A stretch of 64,000 bases of DNA from Adineta vaga (Eukaryota > Rotifera). The translations under genes were made by a program, and so were the position numbers. The number at the start of each line of letters is the position of its first letter. Positions within the stretch are counted from its first letter, which is position 1. The stretch covers positions 12,152,001-12,216,000 of the forward strand of contig CP075494.1 of NCBI GenBank assembly GCA_021613535.1, in the 5' to 3' direction. Under the pieces are notes generated by a model. It saw nothing but the letters and a program-made list of their open reading frames with translations. It had not been told where the DNA came from and made no database searches. Shown piece after piece: positions 27,033-40,603 of this stretch.

Positions 27033-30000
27033 ATGAACATTCATCGATCTTCTTCATTAGTATCTCAACAAGCATTTGAAAACGAAGAAGATTCCTTAAC
27101 GTTCAAACAATCACAAATTATTCTACGAATAATGTCATCAAAACATACGATGTTAGCAAAAACGTTTAATTCATTCGGTATCCCACTGAAATCAAATGGT
27201 AGCAAAGCAACGACTGTTATTGCAATTCAGTAAGATTCACATGATATTCTCTGATCAAAATAATCTTACGTAACTCATTCAATTAATTATCTGTTTACTT
27301 ATTGATTATCGAGTAATAGTCGTATTATTTCGTCAGAAAGATGTAATTCAATAGGGAATAAGATGAGAAGAAAGAGTCAATTGTCAATAACAGCATGTGT
27401 TACGATGTTTTAGACAATGTGTCTGTCTTCAATGATGTTAATTGTTAATAAGAATCAACAAATCTTTGATAATCAAAAAAGAAAGAATATCGGATGCAAT
27501 CACTCGCACAGAGGAATATCGAACGATTGAGAAACCTTTAGATGATAATAGACAGATCTGTCTGTTGTTATTCATCGTGTACAGATACTTCTGTCTAATA
27601 TCATTTACGATAGAAATAATAATCGTTTATTTTTATTGTTCAAATGATTAGAATTGACTTTTTAACGAAGAATTCATTTTGAAAATGATATTTTATTTTA
27701 GAGAAACTCGTAAACATGAACAATATGATATGAATTATTTGAACAATCGTTTTGCTTCATATGTTGAACGAGTACGATTTTTAGAAGGTCAAAATCGGAA
27801 ACTTCAACTTGAAATTGAGCAACTACGGTAGAATGTCTTTTTCTTGTCAAATTCTTTTCTTATTGAAAATCATCTTTGTTTAGTTCACAATGGACGTCAC
27901 AAAAGAACAGAATGAAAGACATGTTTGAAGTTGAAATACATGAAGCTCATCATATTATTGATGAAACAGAAAAAGATCGTATTCAAGCTGACCTTCGGGC
28001 AAGACATGCAGAAGAAGAAGTATTACGATTAAAAGACACGTATATACAAAGAACTTAATGATATTATCCTTATCGAAATCTTTGCCGTTATGTTTTAGAT
28101 ATACATCATTAGTTGGAAAAGGCTCCGATCGACGAAAAATCGATCAATTACAAAAACAAATATCCGACAACGAAGCAGATATTAATCTATTTCATCGTCG
28201 TCTACGTAAGATTTTCTTGTCTTTATTCTTAAAATACGATTTTGTTTTTTGTTCTCTTGTCCAGATGATTTAGAAGAAGAACAAAATCGTTATCGAATCA
28301 CTTCTCATAATCTTATTTCGGATATTCAACAAATAACTAAAGAATTAGATAATGAAATAATCACACGAATACAATTAGAAAATCAAAAAGAAAAACTTGA
28401 AGAAGAAATCGAACTTTTAAAACGTCTTCATGCACAAAAAATTGAACAAATTAAACAGATGAGTTTGAGAAATGTATCGATTGATCCAACGAATTTATTT
28501 GAATATCAATTATCCAATGCAATTAAAAGTATTAGAACAGAATATGATCATCGAAATTATCAATTAAGAGACGAATTAGAATCATGGTATCAATGGAAAG
28601 TTTCACAAGCAGTATGAAGAATATCATTTGCATTTTCTTAGTTCATTTTATTCTTCTAGATTCAAGATTTACAATCTTATCAAACGATTGAATATTCAGA
28701 AAATCTTCGTAATCAAGATGAATATCAGAAATTACAATACTTAATAGCAGAATCTCGACAAGATATGGTGACGATGCGTCAAAGAGTAAGTCGAACGGTT
28801 TTCGATGAGGAAAATGTCAAAGAATTGAAATTGATTTTTCTTTTTTAAGAATGGAAATATCGAAAATCGTATTCAAGAATTAGAGAGATTGATTCATGTT
28901 GAACGAGATGGTCAAACTCGAGCTACGGATGAACATCAACGTCAAATAAGAGATTTACGCGCACGTCTCAACGAACTAGATCAAGATTATAATGAATTAA
29001 TTACAACAAAATCATCTCTTCATTCAGAAATTGATGGTTATCAAAAATTACTCGATCGAGGAGATCTAAGGTACGATGCACATGTTCTCGTTTTTCGTAT
29101 TCGAAAGTTTCTCTCATCTTTCGCTAGTAATATAGATTAACGAAAAATTTCTTTTCTTACAACTCATTTTTTAGCAAAAGTCTTTCAAAAATATCAACAA
29201 AAGTTCAAGAACAAGCATCTACTAATTTGTACAGTGATAGATCAAATACTAAGTTGTATCCGCAATACTATCAGAAAGCAAGCAGTGAGCATGGTAAAAC
29301 TTGAGTGATGCATGTGTGCCATTGCACGTGTTTTTTATCGTATCCATTGAATTGCTCTATGAATGTTCGAGATTATACTTTGAATATTTAATTTATATTT
29401 TTAGTTTTAGGAAAGAACTATAGAATCTTAACACCTTATGTACCATTTAAATCAGTAGCATCTACTCAAACAGAATCAACCATATTCGATCAAGTCTATG
29501 GTAATTATCGACGTCCTGTAACAATTAGTTTTCATCTTCCCGCGATGTCTATTGTTGAACAATCATGGTCACAACAATGGAATGGAAATGATATTAATAC
29601 TCGACATTTAAAGACAAGGCCGCGTTTCGAGATGAACAGAGGACGAGGATATCGACAACGTAAATCGATTACACCACCGAGTTCAGACTATACAGATGCA
29701 TATCTATCTGTATTTGCTCCCAAACAAATTCCTCGAAGATCTGCATATCGATTAACGACTCCAATTTTCACAAATGTTGCACCACTTCCATTCGTATCAA
29801 AACGAACAGATTTTTCTAAAGACAATGAATTTCAAACGAGCCAAACTCGTTTTAATCCTATAAGCAATAGTTTATCATGGAATTCATTTGATAAGATTAA
29901 ATCTGATCCTGTTCATTCAACTTCTGCTCCTTCATCAAACTTTTTATCGAATATATCTACACACTATCAATCCGTTTCATCACAATACTCGCCTTCAATT

Positions 30001-33000
30001 GAAAATCAACTATCCAATGCGAATGATTCGCCATCGAAAGAAACAACTTATGTTCAGTCTCAATTATCTCCATCTGTATATCCAATTACGGATCGTTCTT
30101 CATCCCCTTATGAAAATATTGATCAATCGAGACTACCTGCTGATATTATCTCTTCAATACCATCGCAGCAGTCTATGCCATTATCATCAATCCATGATGT
30201 CAATCAAGATGATGCAAGTATAGAAAAATTTGAAAAATCAGAAATACTTTTATTACAACCTGAAGAGAATATTGATTCATCTGACATCGAACAGCCATCA
30301 TCGATTATTATGCCACCAGATGAATCTTTGATAACTCCTATAGACACAAAAACTGAATTAGAACGTTCTTCATCTGTAGAAAATCTGTCAATTGCTGCAG
30401 TTAAACCAATTGAAATTCTTGAAAATACTATTACTAAATATGATACATTAATTAATCAAATCTCAGACATTCTTGCCAGTGTAACACCAATAACTTCAAA
30501 ATTAAGTAATATGAATCCAAACAAGAGTACACTCGATAATGAACTTTCATCAGATAGTTCACTTACTCATCAACGTGAACATACTAAAGCACACAAATTA
30601 CCAGAACCGATTAAAAAACCATGTATACAACGAGCGAACCGAAAAGATATGATTCGTGGTGATTCTTATAGTAAACTTTTTACAGCTATTACAGATCTTG
30701 ATAAGGAAATGACTCCCCCAATGGATGTTTCAAAAGCGTCATCCATTGAACAGATAAAAGAAGAAACTGAACGTGAACTTTTCGATGAAGATCCAACATT
30801 GACGACGTTATTAAACAATAATAAGCAAGCAACAAAGATTGAATTGGTAGGCGAACAACAATTCTCTACAACAGACGAACCCACAAACATTGACAATGAA
30901 ATTTCCGGAAACGAAAATAATGTTATAGAATCTGAAACAAAATTAATCATCGATGTATCAAATAATGACATCATTACGCAGGAAACTGATTCTTTTTATG
31001 ATGACAACAATGTAGGACAGCATGAAACAGTGGCAAATAATGACGATAACGAATGCTTATCCTATCAAAGTCTTAAAGAAGAAGAAGAAGAATACTCAAC
31101 ATTAGAACTAGCAGCACATGTCATCGAAACATCTGTTGCTCACGATCAACAAGTTATCCCAGATCAATCAATAACTGCAGAAATAATTCCTAACGAACCA
31201 CAGACTTTGTTATCGAGTACAGCTGATGTTCAATTTCTTCAGCCGAAAACACAAGCGAAATTTCTTGCGCGACAACTCAAATCTATTAGTTCACTTGAAG
31301 TATCATCAAGTTCATCGGAATATGCTGATCGAAGAACAACTTCTCTGGATTCCAATGACTTTCAAGTTAGTCAAGAAGAACCACTTAATGATACTAAAAA
31401 TTCTTCAAATCTTCAATTTTTATCTCCGACTGATTCCTTTGAAAAAGATACTCTACCTGTTGAAGAACATGTGAATACAACTTCCACTGTTGTTAACGAA
31501 GAAAACAGTATTCAATCTAGTGCGGAGACAGAATTAAATAAAAGTGATATTACCAAACAACTTGTTGACAATATTGGAAATGAAACGATCGTAGCGTCAC
31601 CAGCATTAGTTAAAGTTGTCAGTCCAATTGATAGATTGTCAGATTTAATTAGCAATCGCTATACAAGCAGTGATGTTTACCATGGTTATCTAGGTGAATA
31701 TATTCAATTTAAAGAAGTAAGTAACTATCTCTACGTTTCTAATACACACACAAACACATACATGTATGATATGATTTTTATTAGAATTTACGAGAAATGA
31801 GTCCTGATCATGTTCAACAAACTGTTTTGCTTTCTCTTCGTCAAACTATCTCGACACCTATAATGCCACATCTTGAAACAGTTTCAAGTAATGTAACAAA
31901 TATGCAAATAATGACTCCAATGGAATCAATAACAATTGAAAGTAAAGAAAAAGACGATCATCAAACTCAAACTGGATTGAAAACAATATCAATGACAGAT
32001 TCAACAGAAGAATTGGAGAAGTTTTCGATTCAGCCGAATCGTATGTTAAAAGATAATATTGTTGAGACACAAGAAATCATTCAAAATCCTGTAAAATTCG
32101 AACCAATATTAGAAAATTTGTCTGCAGATAAACAGGAAATTCTAGTGACGCTCACTGCTGAAAAACCGATGTCAATCGAAGATCTGAAGGTAGTTTGTAC
32201 TAACAATCACTAGTAACTTTATGTCTATATTAATTTTTCTAGAAACCACCTACTCCACCCGTCAATAAAATCGAGCCAATACAATTGTTTTCGTTCGAAT
32301 CGATGCAAGATGTTGACAGCATTGAAACTCCATCATCCACAGTGCCGGTAACAGTACGCTGAGAGAATATTCTTTTTACTAAGTCTAAACTTTTAGATTC
32401 TTCTACCTGTCGACAAATTGTCAACAGCTAGTGTTATTCCATCAACGCATACAGATTCTATTAATACATTGGAAACCACCAATATGGATTCTGTATCATC
32501 GAAAGTAATTGAGGACGATATGCATACATCTGTCGATACCTCATCGACTTCGACTAGTCCGGTTATTCAAACTGTTACACAAATATTTGAAACAAGTATT
32601 GTTTCTAATGAGGAAATATCAGAAATTCAATCTTCATTAAATGAAATGATGGTATGTTATGGTCATTGAGTAGACGTTTTTCAATTGTTCAATTTAGGAT
32701 GTCTCTATTGCTGATGAGAAAATGGACGAAATTAAATCATTCGTTGACGATACGACATCTTCCTTCGTTACTGTTGATGAGACTATTAGCAGTGCAGCTA
32801 CTTCTTCTCCTTGTTCTAGTATTATAGAGGATCAACCAGCAATTAAACAAGTAATCTTATTGAAACAGTCTTTGAGCTTAACAACTCTGTTTTACTTAGG
32901 ATTCGGAACCTATCAATAATCAAACTAACATTGGACAAACCACATCAGCCGAATTTATCCAGAATCAATCTTCTCCATCGAACGAAAACCATCAAGTTAT

Positions 33001-35796
33001 AATTTCTGACAAATTGGAATCTTTTACTATGGAAGAACGAATGAGTTCGATAACAACATCTTCTAAAGTATGTATTATTTATTCATTTTATATTGTTTTT
33101 AATCGATTAAATATAGGATTTGTCGGAGAAAAATACCATGCAAATACCTTCATCTGTCATCGATACAGTTATTTTCGAAAAGATCGATGTATTACCAACA
33201 CCAAAAACGGTAAATTAATATTTCTCTCTTCCACCTATATCGTATCTATCTTTTAGAATGCATTAACACTTGCTCTTGAACATCAGCAAGAAAGTTCTGA
33301 AAATGTTGTTCATGTATTAATGGATAATATCGCTCAAATAGTTTCATCACAATTAGAATCAAGTACCGCAACGACTCCAGATCATGCTCTTGCAGAATCT
33401 CTACCATTAGAAGTAATGAATTTCATTTTAATAAATCTAAGTGAATTATCCTTTTCTATTTAGACCAATGATGATGTACTACAATTAGTAAGTTTACTCA
33501 AAACTAATCTCATAGGGGGGAAAAAACTCTTTAATCTTTTCTTTGTAGGTATCAACGGCAAATAAAGATGGAACTATTCTGCCTAAATTAACGGCTGATC
33601 TTCGTGCAATATCTCCAGAAAATACAGAACCTAATTCTTTTGAATTAATTCATGCTTTACGTGGTCATAGTATTGCTTCACCTATTTCACTTGATCAACA
33701 CTTCCTACCACCAGAAAAATCATCAAGTTCAACAACATCATCTCCAATAACCAGTTCAGATCGTTATGTTTCTTATGCAATACATCAAATGAATGACTCA
33801 TCACAAGATCGTTTACCAATTATACCAATAGCAGAAGATATGCCTGACTACGCGAATCGTGAAGAAAAAGTTCTTTTAGAACCATTGCTTGTTGTTCATC
33901 GATCAGCACTAAAAGAAGATGATTTAACTGAATTTGATGCAACAGATAATTTAACTTCATATTCCGATGATATACTGTATCGTCGACTCTATCGTTCATC
34001 TCCAGATCGACGAAATCATTTAGATACAAGTAGTACTGATGATGATGTCGACGAAGAATTCGAAGAACATGATTTAACAAATATTCATCGTATTAGTGAT
34101 AAAGCAACAGACACAAGTAGTAGTATCAGTACAAATGAAGGACGTTATCATCGTTATGATCGAGTCACAACACCCTCAACTCATGAAAGTTCATTATCAC
34201 CTGCAAAACAACAACCTGATGATATTTATCTTATACCAGGATATCCTGGCCTATGGCGAACAACAACAACAACAGGAGCAGCAGATAATGGCGATGAAAA
34301 TTCACCAATCGATTATGATGCAGATGATGAAACAAAAGCAATTATAAAAACTAGGGTGAGTGACAGAACTTCTATTATTAGAACGTAGTATGAACAATCA
34401 TACATGATTAGTATATAATCGAAATGAACCATTCAATTTGAATTAAAATATATACATATGTGTCTCGTCATATGGGGAGGTCCAGACATATTTTGATCAT
34501 TCTTTTCAACCAAGATATTATCTTTTCTAAGTAAACACGTACGCACCATAGACAAAAATAACAATTCAAAGATAAAACCACATGTGTATCGTTCTCCTAT
34601 CTTTCTAGATTGTTTTGCTAAATATAAACTGATCATTCCCATCACATACGTGTCATCTGTCTATCTTGTATATTTAGATTGCAGCGCCCGTCTCTGATTC
34701 TCTACGACGTCCATTATCATTCCAAGCTCATCGCGATCAAACTACAAGTCATCTTCCAACTGAAATATTAACCACTGGTATACCTTTACGATCAGAAATA
34801 CTCGACGTATTTAATCAACCTGTAAATGATTTGACATTTGATATTTCCGAAGCGGATAGTTATCAAACATGTCCATCATCCATAGCTAGACCACCGAAAC
34901 CAATTGAATTGAATGAAAATAAAAAACCTCTAGAAAAAATTCATTCAAGTCCTGAAGAAAGTATTTTTCTAATTTGTGAACGTGAACGTGGAGTATCTTT
35001 ACCTATTACAATGAATATTGATTATGATGATATTGCATTTCGTTTATCAACATCAACACCAAATGATGCACAATTATGTTCGTCCATAGCAACTGATTTT
35101 TCATCAGCATTACCTTCCAAATCAACTCCACCTATTCAAGCAAGTACACCTTCATTAAATAATCCACAAAAATCAACAACTTGGCTAAATAATGTAAATA
35201 CAGTTACAACAACAACCGAAGGATCAGATGGACGTATGTAATTTTTAAACTGTTCCTTTTCGAATGATCAGTATGTTTTGTTTTACTTTCTTAGCACTTC
35301 AATCTCGTGTAACATTTCAAAAGTCTGCCAAAGGTCCCATTAGTATCTCTGAATGTCATTCACAAGGACATTACATCATTGTCGATAATACCAGTCAGTC
35401 AAAAAATATTGATCTTACTAATTGGATAATATGTCAAGAAAACAATACGGGAGAGAAAATACTCTTCACATTTCCTGAATATTGTCTTTTAAAACCAAAT
35501 CATTCAATTAAAGTAAATAATCGGATCTTTTTCAACGATACTTCAATCAATCAATCTATCTCATTTAGATCTTTTCAAAAACATATAAATCTGAACAAAG
35601 AAATGATGATGATCTCATTGCTACGTCTGTGTCAACATGGCATACAGGTTCGCAAATTGTCACAACATTAATCAACCCTGATGGCAAGGTGATTATTAGA
35701 ATTCTTCTATATATACAATAATCTTACTCTTCTTCTTCTTTTTTTTCTTAATTTTAGGAGCGTGCTACATTAACAAAAAAAACAATCTCCCCTTGA
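27033..35796 (+). CDS. Giant intermediate filament protein with lamin-tail domain
   Basis: Twenty-two exons join in frame to 6,810 bases (2,269 residues): 27033-27229, 27702-27827, 27884-28039, 28099-28205, 28265-28611, 28660-28785, 28850-29070, 29175-29293, 29405-31716, 31785-32189, 32243-32347, 32397-32651, 32698-32850, 32900-33067, 33117-33209, 33257-33412, 33464-33487, 33549-34355, 34678-35233, 35295-35512, 35569-35688, 35758-35796. The rod covers residues about 67-425 (ETRKHEQYDMNYLNNRFASY to SEIDGYQKLLDRG). A low-complexity Ser/Thr/Glu/Asp-rich region of about 1,715 residues follows, then a lamin-tail domain from about 2147 with GPISISECHSQGHYIIVDN, LTNWIICQ, HSIKIFSK, TWHTGSQIVTTLINPDGKE. 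There is no CaaX box, so it is probably a cytoplasmic filament protein, not a farnesylated lamin. Tail function unknown. The length is far beyond normal family members, where the lamin tail lies about 100-200 residues after the rod. The joins are mine; cDNA would settle them. Confidence 0.85.
33464..33487 (+). other. 24-base in-frame microexon of filament gene 3
   Basis: The eight codons TNDDVLQL are flanked by CTATTTAG and GTAAGT. The length and both phases (0/0) fit the flanking exons, so inclusion or skipping leaves the frame intact. Small exons of this kind are often regulated by tissue; no evidence for that here beyond structure. Confidence 0.6.
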
Positions 35797-36708
35797 GATA
35801 CATTTTCTATTTTTCTTGTTTAGTTACTATGATTTCTTTTTCTTTTTTAAATATACGAACAAAAACTAATGATCTCATTTTGTCTTTCTTATTGTCCTTG
35901 ATCAATATCATCTAAACAACATGTCAATCGAATACATTGATCTCATATTTATAGTAATAGATGATGGAATTTATATCGTAAGATTTAGTTAGATAACAGC
36001 TGCTAAGCAATAAAAAGCGAGAATCTTCCATCGAACAAATATGGACCTAAAGAATTCTTTCTTCGCTCGTGTTTTTTTATTCTTTTCTTAATAATGATTA
36101 TAATCAAACCAATAATTCCGTTTATTTGTGTCTACATTTATAATCAGGATGTAGTAAATACGAAGAATTTGTAAGTGTAAACGAACATTTTTGTTTTACT
36201 TGAAGTTATTAGGACCAAAAAAAACTGAGGTATTGTGAGGTTAATTAAGAATTAAACAAATGATGTCTGTCTTTTCTTGATGACATCCCGTGAAAAACAT
36301 AGTTAATGACCTTAGACTTTCCTATTAAGGATTAAAATAGATTTTGACGTGCTTATATCTGGAAAAAAAGATGGCCTAGATGAATCAATTCTTTCAATCA
36401 ATTCAATGATTATTATAGACGAAGAGAAGAAAAAACCGAATGTCCTTGGATAACAAAATCCTTAAGAAAGACGTTAATCTTATCTTTTGATTAGTTCACT
36501 AAAAAATCAATTGAAATATAAATGTCATCTTTTATTTTTCGATTTAGTTGAATAAAGTAGAATATGTATTATGACATGTACAGGAAAATCAAATCAATCA
36601 ACGACACAACCGGTTCAAAGAGCATGATGAAGGACATCAGATTGTCTGAATAGCACATAATTAATCGTATATTTCATAAACGATTTTTCTCTCTTTCTTT
36701 CTTGCTAA
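35797..36708. other. Intergenic between convergent genes
   Basis: The 3' regions of filament gene 3 (+) and the peptide-type GPCR (-) meet here. AT-rich, no coding exon seen. Confidence 0.45.
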
Positions 36709-38006
36709 TTAAACATGACGTTTTTTATTTATTCCATTGCTTGTTGAAGAATCGAGAGATGTTCGACATCGTAAAAGTTGAACAGTTGTGGTTGATATTC
36801 GTCGTTGACTGGTAGTAATATCACTCATAATTCGTTGTTTTGTTCTTCCAAGATAACGTCGATTGATAGGCAGTTCAACAGTTTCTTTCGTTAAATGCAT
36901 TTTAATTGCTATACTATGAAATAATCGTTTTAATTCATGCCGAAATGCTTTACCCGTAATAGCATAGAGGAAAAAATTTATCTGAAATCGATTAAGTGAT
37001 TTTACTTTTCTTTTTTTTGTTTCGAAGAAAAATAAACTTAACTTACACAGTGGTTTGAATATTGTAAAGTTTCACATAATGGTTTGAGATAAGCTTGTGC
37101 AAATTGACTATTATGTTGTTTATGTATATTCGTATAAAGTTGTAAACAAACCATCGGAAATGAAGTTAATAGAAAGAAAACAGTTACAGCAAGAAGCATT
37201 GTTGTCAATTTTCTTGACATTGAAGTTGACAATTTATTTTTATTTCGATGTCGTTGAGATTGATAAATTTGTAATTTCGATGTTGAGCGACGTGCTTGAA
37301 ATAAACCATGAACTATAATTAGATTAATTGTTAATAAAAATATAAATGGTACCGCTGAATAAACAGCAGCATCAATCCATGGCCAAATACGATGAATAAA
37401 AAATTCATAATGTTCATGAGTTGTACATTCATTTTCTAATGATAAATAATGCGTAAATACGAAATGAATATTGATCATTAAAATGCATACGACAAGTATA
37501 CAAACAGATATTCGAGCACGTTGTACAGTACAAATTGAACTTGCATGTAACGGACGTATGACAGCTATACAACGATCTGCTGACATCATACAAACAATCC
37601 AAACGCTCGTATCCGAAACAGTATAGAATATAAGAGAAAGAAATTTACAAGCATATGTCGATTGTAATAATAATGACCATTTTCGATTAACAAAATAAAT
37701 CCACATAACTGATAGACCAAGAAGTAATACACTTGTATCAGCGATAGCTAATATACCCATATAATAACATGTTGAAAGATGAGACATACGTCGACGTCGC
37801 ATGATAACGAAAATCAAGGTATTACAAATGACACCGGTCAAGACCATACAAGGAAATAGTACAAATGCAATTTGACTAGGAAGGGTTGATGATAATACTG
37901 CTGTTGAGATGGTCGTATCATTGGATTGAATGGTTAAATTAGTATTTGTTAATAAAGAATCTTCCTGATGACTGATCATCGAACATAATCTAATAGTTGA
38001 ATTCAA
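36709..38006 (-). CDS. Rhodopsin-class GPCR, peptide-receptor type
   Basis: A seven-TM receptor in two exons, 37047-38006 and 36709-36981, joined in phase 0, giving 410 residues. The N-terminus has NxS/T sites (NST, NLT, NDT). TM1 carries GVICNTLIF (Asn 1.50), TM2 LAIADTSV (Asp 2.50), TM3 ends in ADRCIAVIRP (the DRY position reads DRC), and TM7 has NHCINFFLYAITGKAFRHEL, where NPxxY is replaced by NFFLY. This TM7 form is common in protostome neuropeptide receptors of the FMRFamide/TRH/sex-peptide group. TM6 lacks the CWxP tryptophan (FFLLTSFP). The intron sits just before the TM7 motif. The ligand cannot be named. A later in-frame Met at 37979 could be the true start. Confidence 0.88.
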
Positions 38007-40603
38007 AATTGAAAAGAGAAAATTTCTTTACGAAATTGAATACGTCGTCGATAACAACACCTGGAATAAATCGTACAATTGAAAGATGAATATATCTATC
38101 TCTCAACGAACAAAGACTGAAATGATTATATAAATAAATAAATCGTTGAGAAGAATTCTGCTTTTAAAAACCTAGAAGAGAAGAGAGACAACGAAGGAGC
38201 AATAATACTTCGTCTTAACTTGAGTCATTTGTATCGACAATGTTTGTCTCTTCTTTTTCTTTTTGATTATTCTTATTTTCCTATCTCGGATCAAAAAAAA
38301 CCGAGAAAAGAAGAAACAGAAGAAGAAGAATGTCTCTGTCCGAGACAAATCAAAACAAGGACACATTCTAATCAACGACATGGAATATTCTTATTGTTAT
38401 TCATCGAACCACCTACGAGGTTTATGATATGAAAAAAAAACGAGGAAAAAAGTTCTTAATACACCTAATAATTTCATTTTTCTAAGGTGCATATTAATAT
38501 GTCTCTTTTTCATTAAAACATGAACCATATAAGCAGAAAAGAGAATCATTTCTTTCTCTTTTACTAAAAGAATGTTAATCAAGATCAGCTTCATTTACTC
38601 TTGTTTTCTTCTTCACTTATTTTTGTTTGTTAAGTCGAAGTCTTTTTTTTCATTTGATTCCATATCTGTGCAGATTTCTTTCTCTTACATAGTCAATACT
38701 TATTACCAATATTTTCTTGTCTTCGCGAAAGTTGATCTTTTCTATTCTATGACCTATGATGATCTCTCTCGAGGTATTTTCCTTCTGGGAGATTGTTATT
38801 GGTTGTCAACATATATTTATTTATACATTGATATTCTCAATTATGATGCTGATTTCAAAGATCAGAAAATGATAGGAACAACTGAGTTCTAATAATATCT
38901 CGCTAAGTGAAAAAAAAACGAGAGCATAAACTGTAATTGATCCGAATCAATGTTACTGTTTCATCAACGAAGAAAACTTATGGATCCAATTCATTGAATG
39001 CCTGATGATAGAGAAATTTGTTGGGCTAAGGAAGAAAACATATACACACAATTAAGATGTCTGAGTGGAAGAATCAAACTATTGAACATAATACGACAGA
39101 GACGACAATATTAATTATGAATAAGATGAAAAGAAAGATTGGAATTGTCTTGTCCTATGATGCGTATAAGACGAGACGAAGGACAATGATTCTAACCTCC
39201 ACTATCCCTCCCATTCTTATTACAAATCTTAACAGACTCCTCTGTCTGTCACAGTATGTAGGACGAAGACAAGGTCTCACTTTCTCATCCGAAAATTTGA
39301 CAGTCCTTAATTATCGAATTATGACAATAATATTGATAATTATTCAAGATGACAACGTCTTTTACTGTTGACTCTAGTTGAAACGATGAATGTTCATGTT
39401 CAATTGGTTCATTTCATTGTCTGTGATTTCAGACATTCTTTTCCGTATTAGAAAGAACAAAAAAGTGTATCATATCATGTTGATTTAGAAGTTCTTTGAA
39501 TACTTCTCATAACTTGTTTAATAGCAGAAAGAATCAAACATTCTTTGTTTTCTAAAACGAAACAATTTCGAATATTCTCTACTTTATACATCTATGTGCT
39601 TCGATTCTAGTCAAGATATATAATTCAATCAATGATAAATCATCGGCACTATATCTGATGAAAAGAATCGAGACATTAGACTAGACTAATCAGGATTTTT
39701 ATCTTTCGGAATATCAATTGACGCATACAGAAGAAAAAGTGCTAAGACGAAGATCGATTCTTTTATTATTCGAAAAAAAAGAAGAAGAAGAAGAAGAAGA
39801 ACAAGAGAATATTTCTATCTATACAATAATATCGTTAAGTGATATAACTTCTAATTGATTGTCTCGATGTCAGTGATGATATGTGAAGGTAAATATCCAT
39901 ATACTTAACTAGATTGTTGTTAAGAATGATATGCTTATTCAAACATAAACTAATAAAATCATTCTAAATGAATAAATACCAATTGAATTTTTTAATAGTT
40001 TGATTTTCTTGATAATTCCGTGGATTGCCAAGAGAAAAAAAAACGGAATGTTGGGTACTTCCTTTACTCAATATAAACAACATATATTCGGAAATGAACT
40101 TGAAATATAATTACGATTCATGGAAAATATTCAGTAAGAACTATGATCAAATAAAAGAAATCTAACAAAAATAGGAAAATAAAAAAAAGAGATGTTACTC
40201 AGTAATCTAACTAATCATATAATTACGAATATAGCTTGGTTTAAGTGATCGAATGAGAAATAATATATTTAAAAGCTAATATAATTACTATGTTTTTTTT
40301 CTCTCGATTTTCAGACACATCAGTACTTATTCGTTGGTATGTTTTAGAAGAAAGTTAAATTGAAAATCTTTTTCAAAAACAAAACATTGTTTGGATATTA
40401 CTTTCTTTTGTTATTTTATCTCTCTTCATCAACGTAGTTTATCTATCGTTACATAGCTAACCTTTGAAAGATATTTCTTCTACAATAATGTATTATTTAT
40501 TCTGTTGAAAAATGCCAAGATACGAAATACACGAAAAAAAGTTTTTATGTAAAACAAAGAAAAAAAACGAAGTTCGATTAATTAATCTTTCAAAATAACT
40601 TCT
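38007..40603. other. Intergenic, no gene recognised
   Basis: About 2.6 kb of AT-rich sequence. Open frames at 38220-38432, 38572-38892 and 39057-39371 show no family resemblance. A GAA repeat lies at about 39781-39801 after an A run. Confidence 0.4.

Noticed and set aside
29888-30223. Overlapping plus-strand frame inside the giant filament tail
   Set aside because: Out-of-frame shadow of the 2,312-base exon; the main frame continues through it without a stop.
27033-35796. Reading this stretch as several separate small genes
   Set aside because: The stops at the ends of the individual open frames lie inside introns. All 21 joins are phase-consistent, and both the rod and the lamin-tail domain need exon joining to be complete.
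38572-39371. Two plus-strand open frames of about 105 codons in the spacer right of the peptide-type GPCR
   Set aside because: Low-complexity, hydrophobic residues without any domain or neighbouring exon signals.
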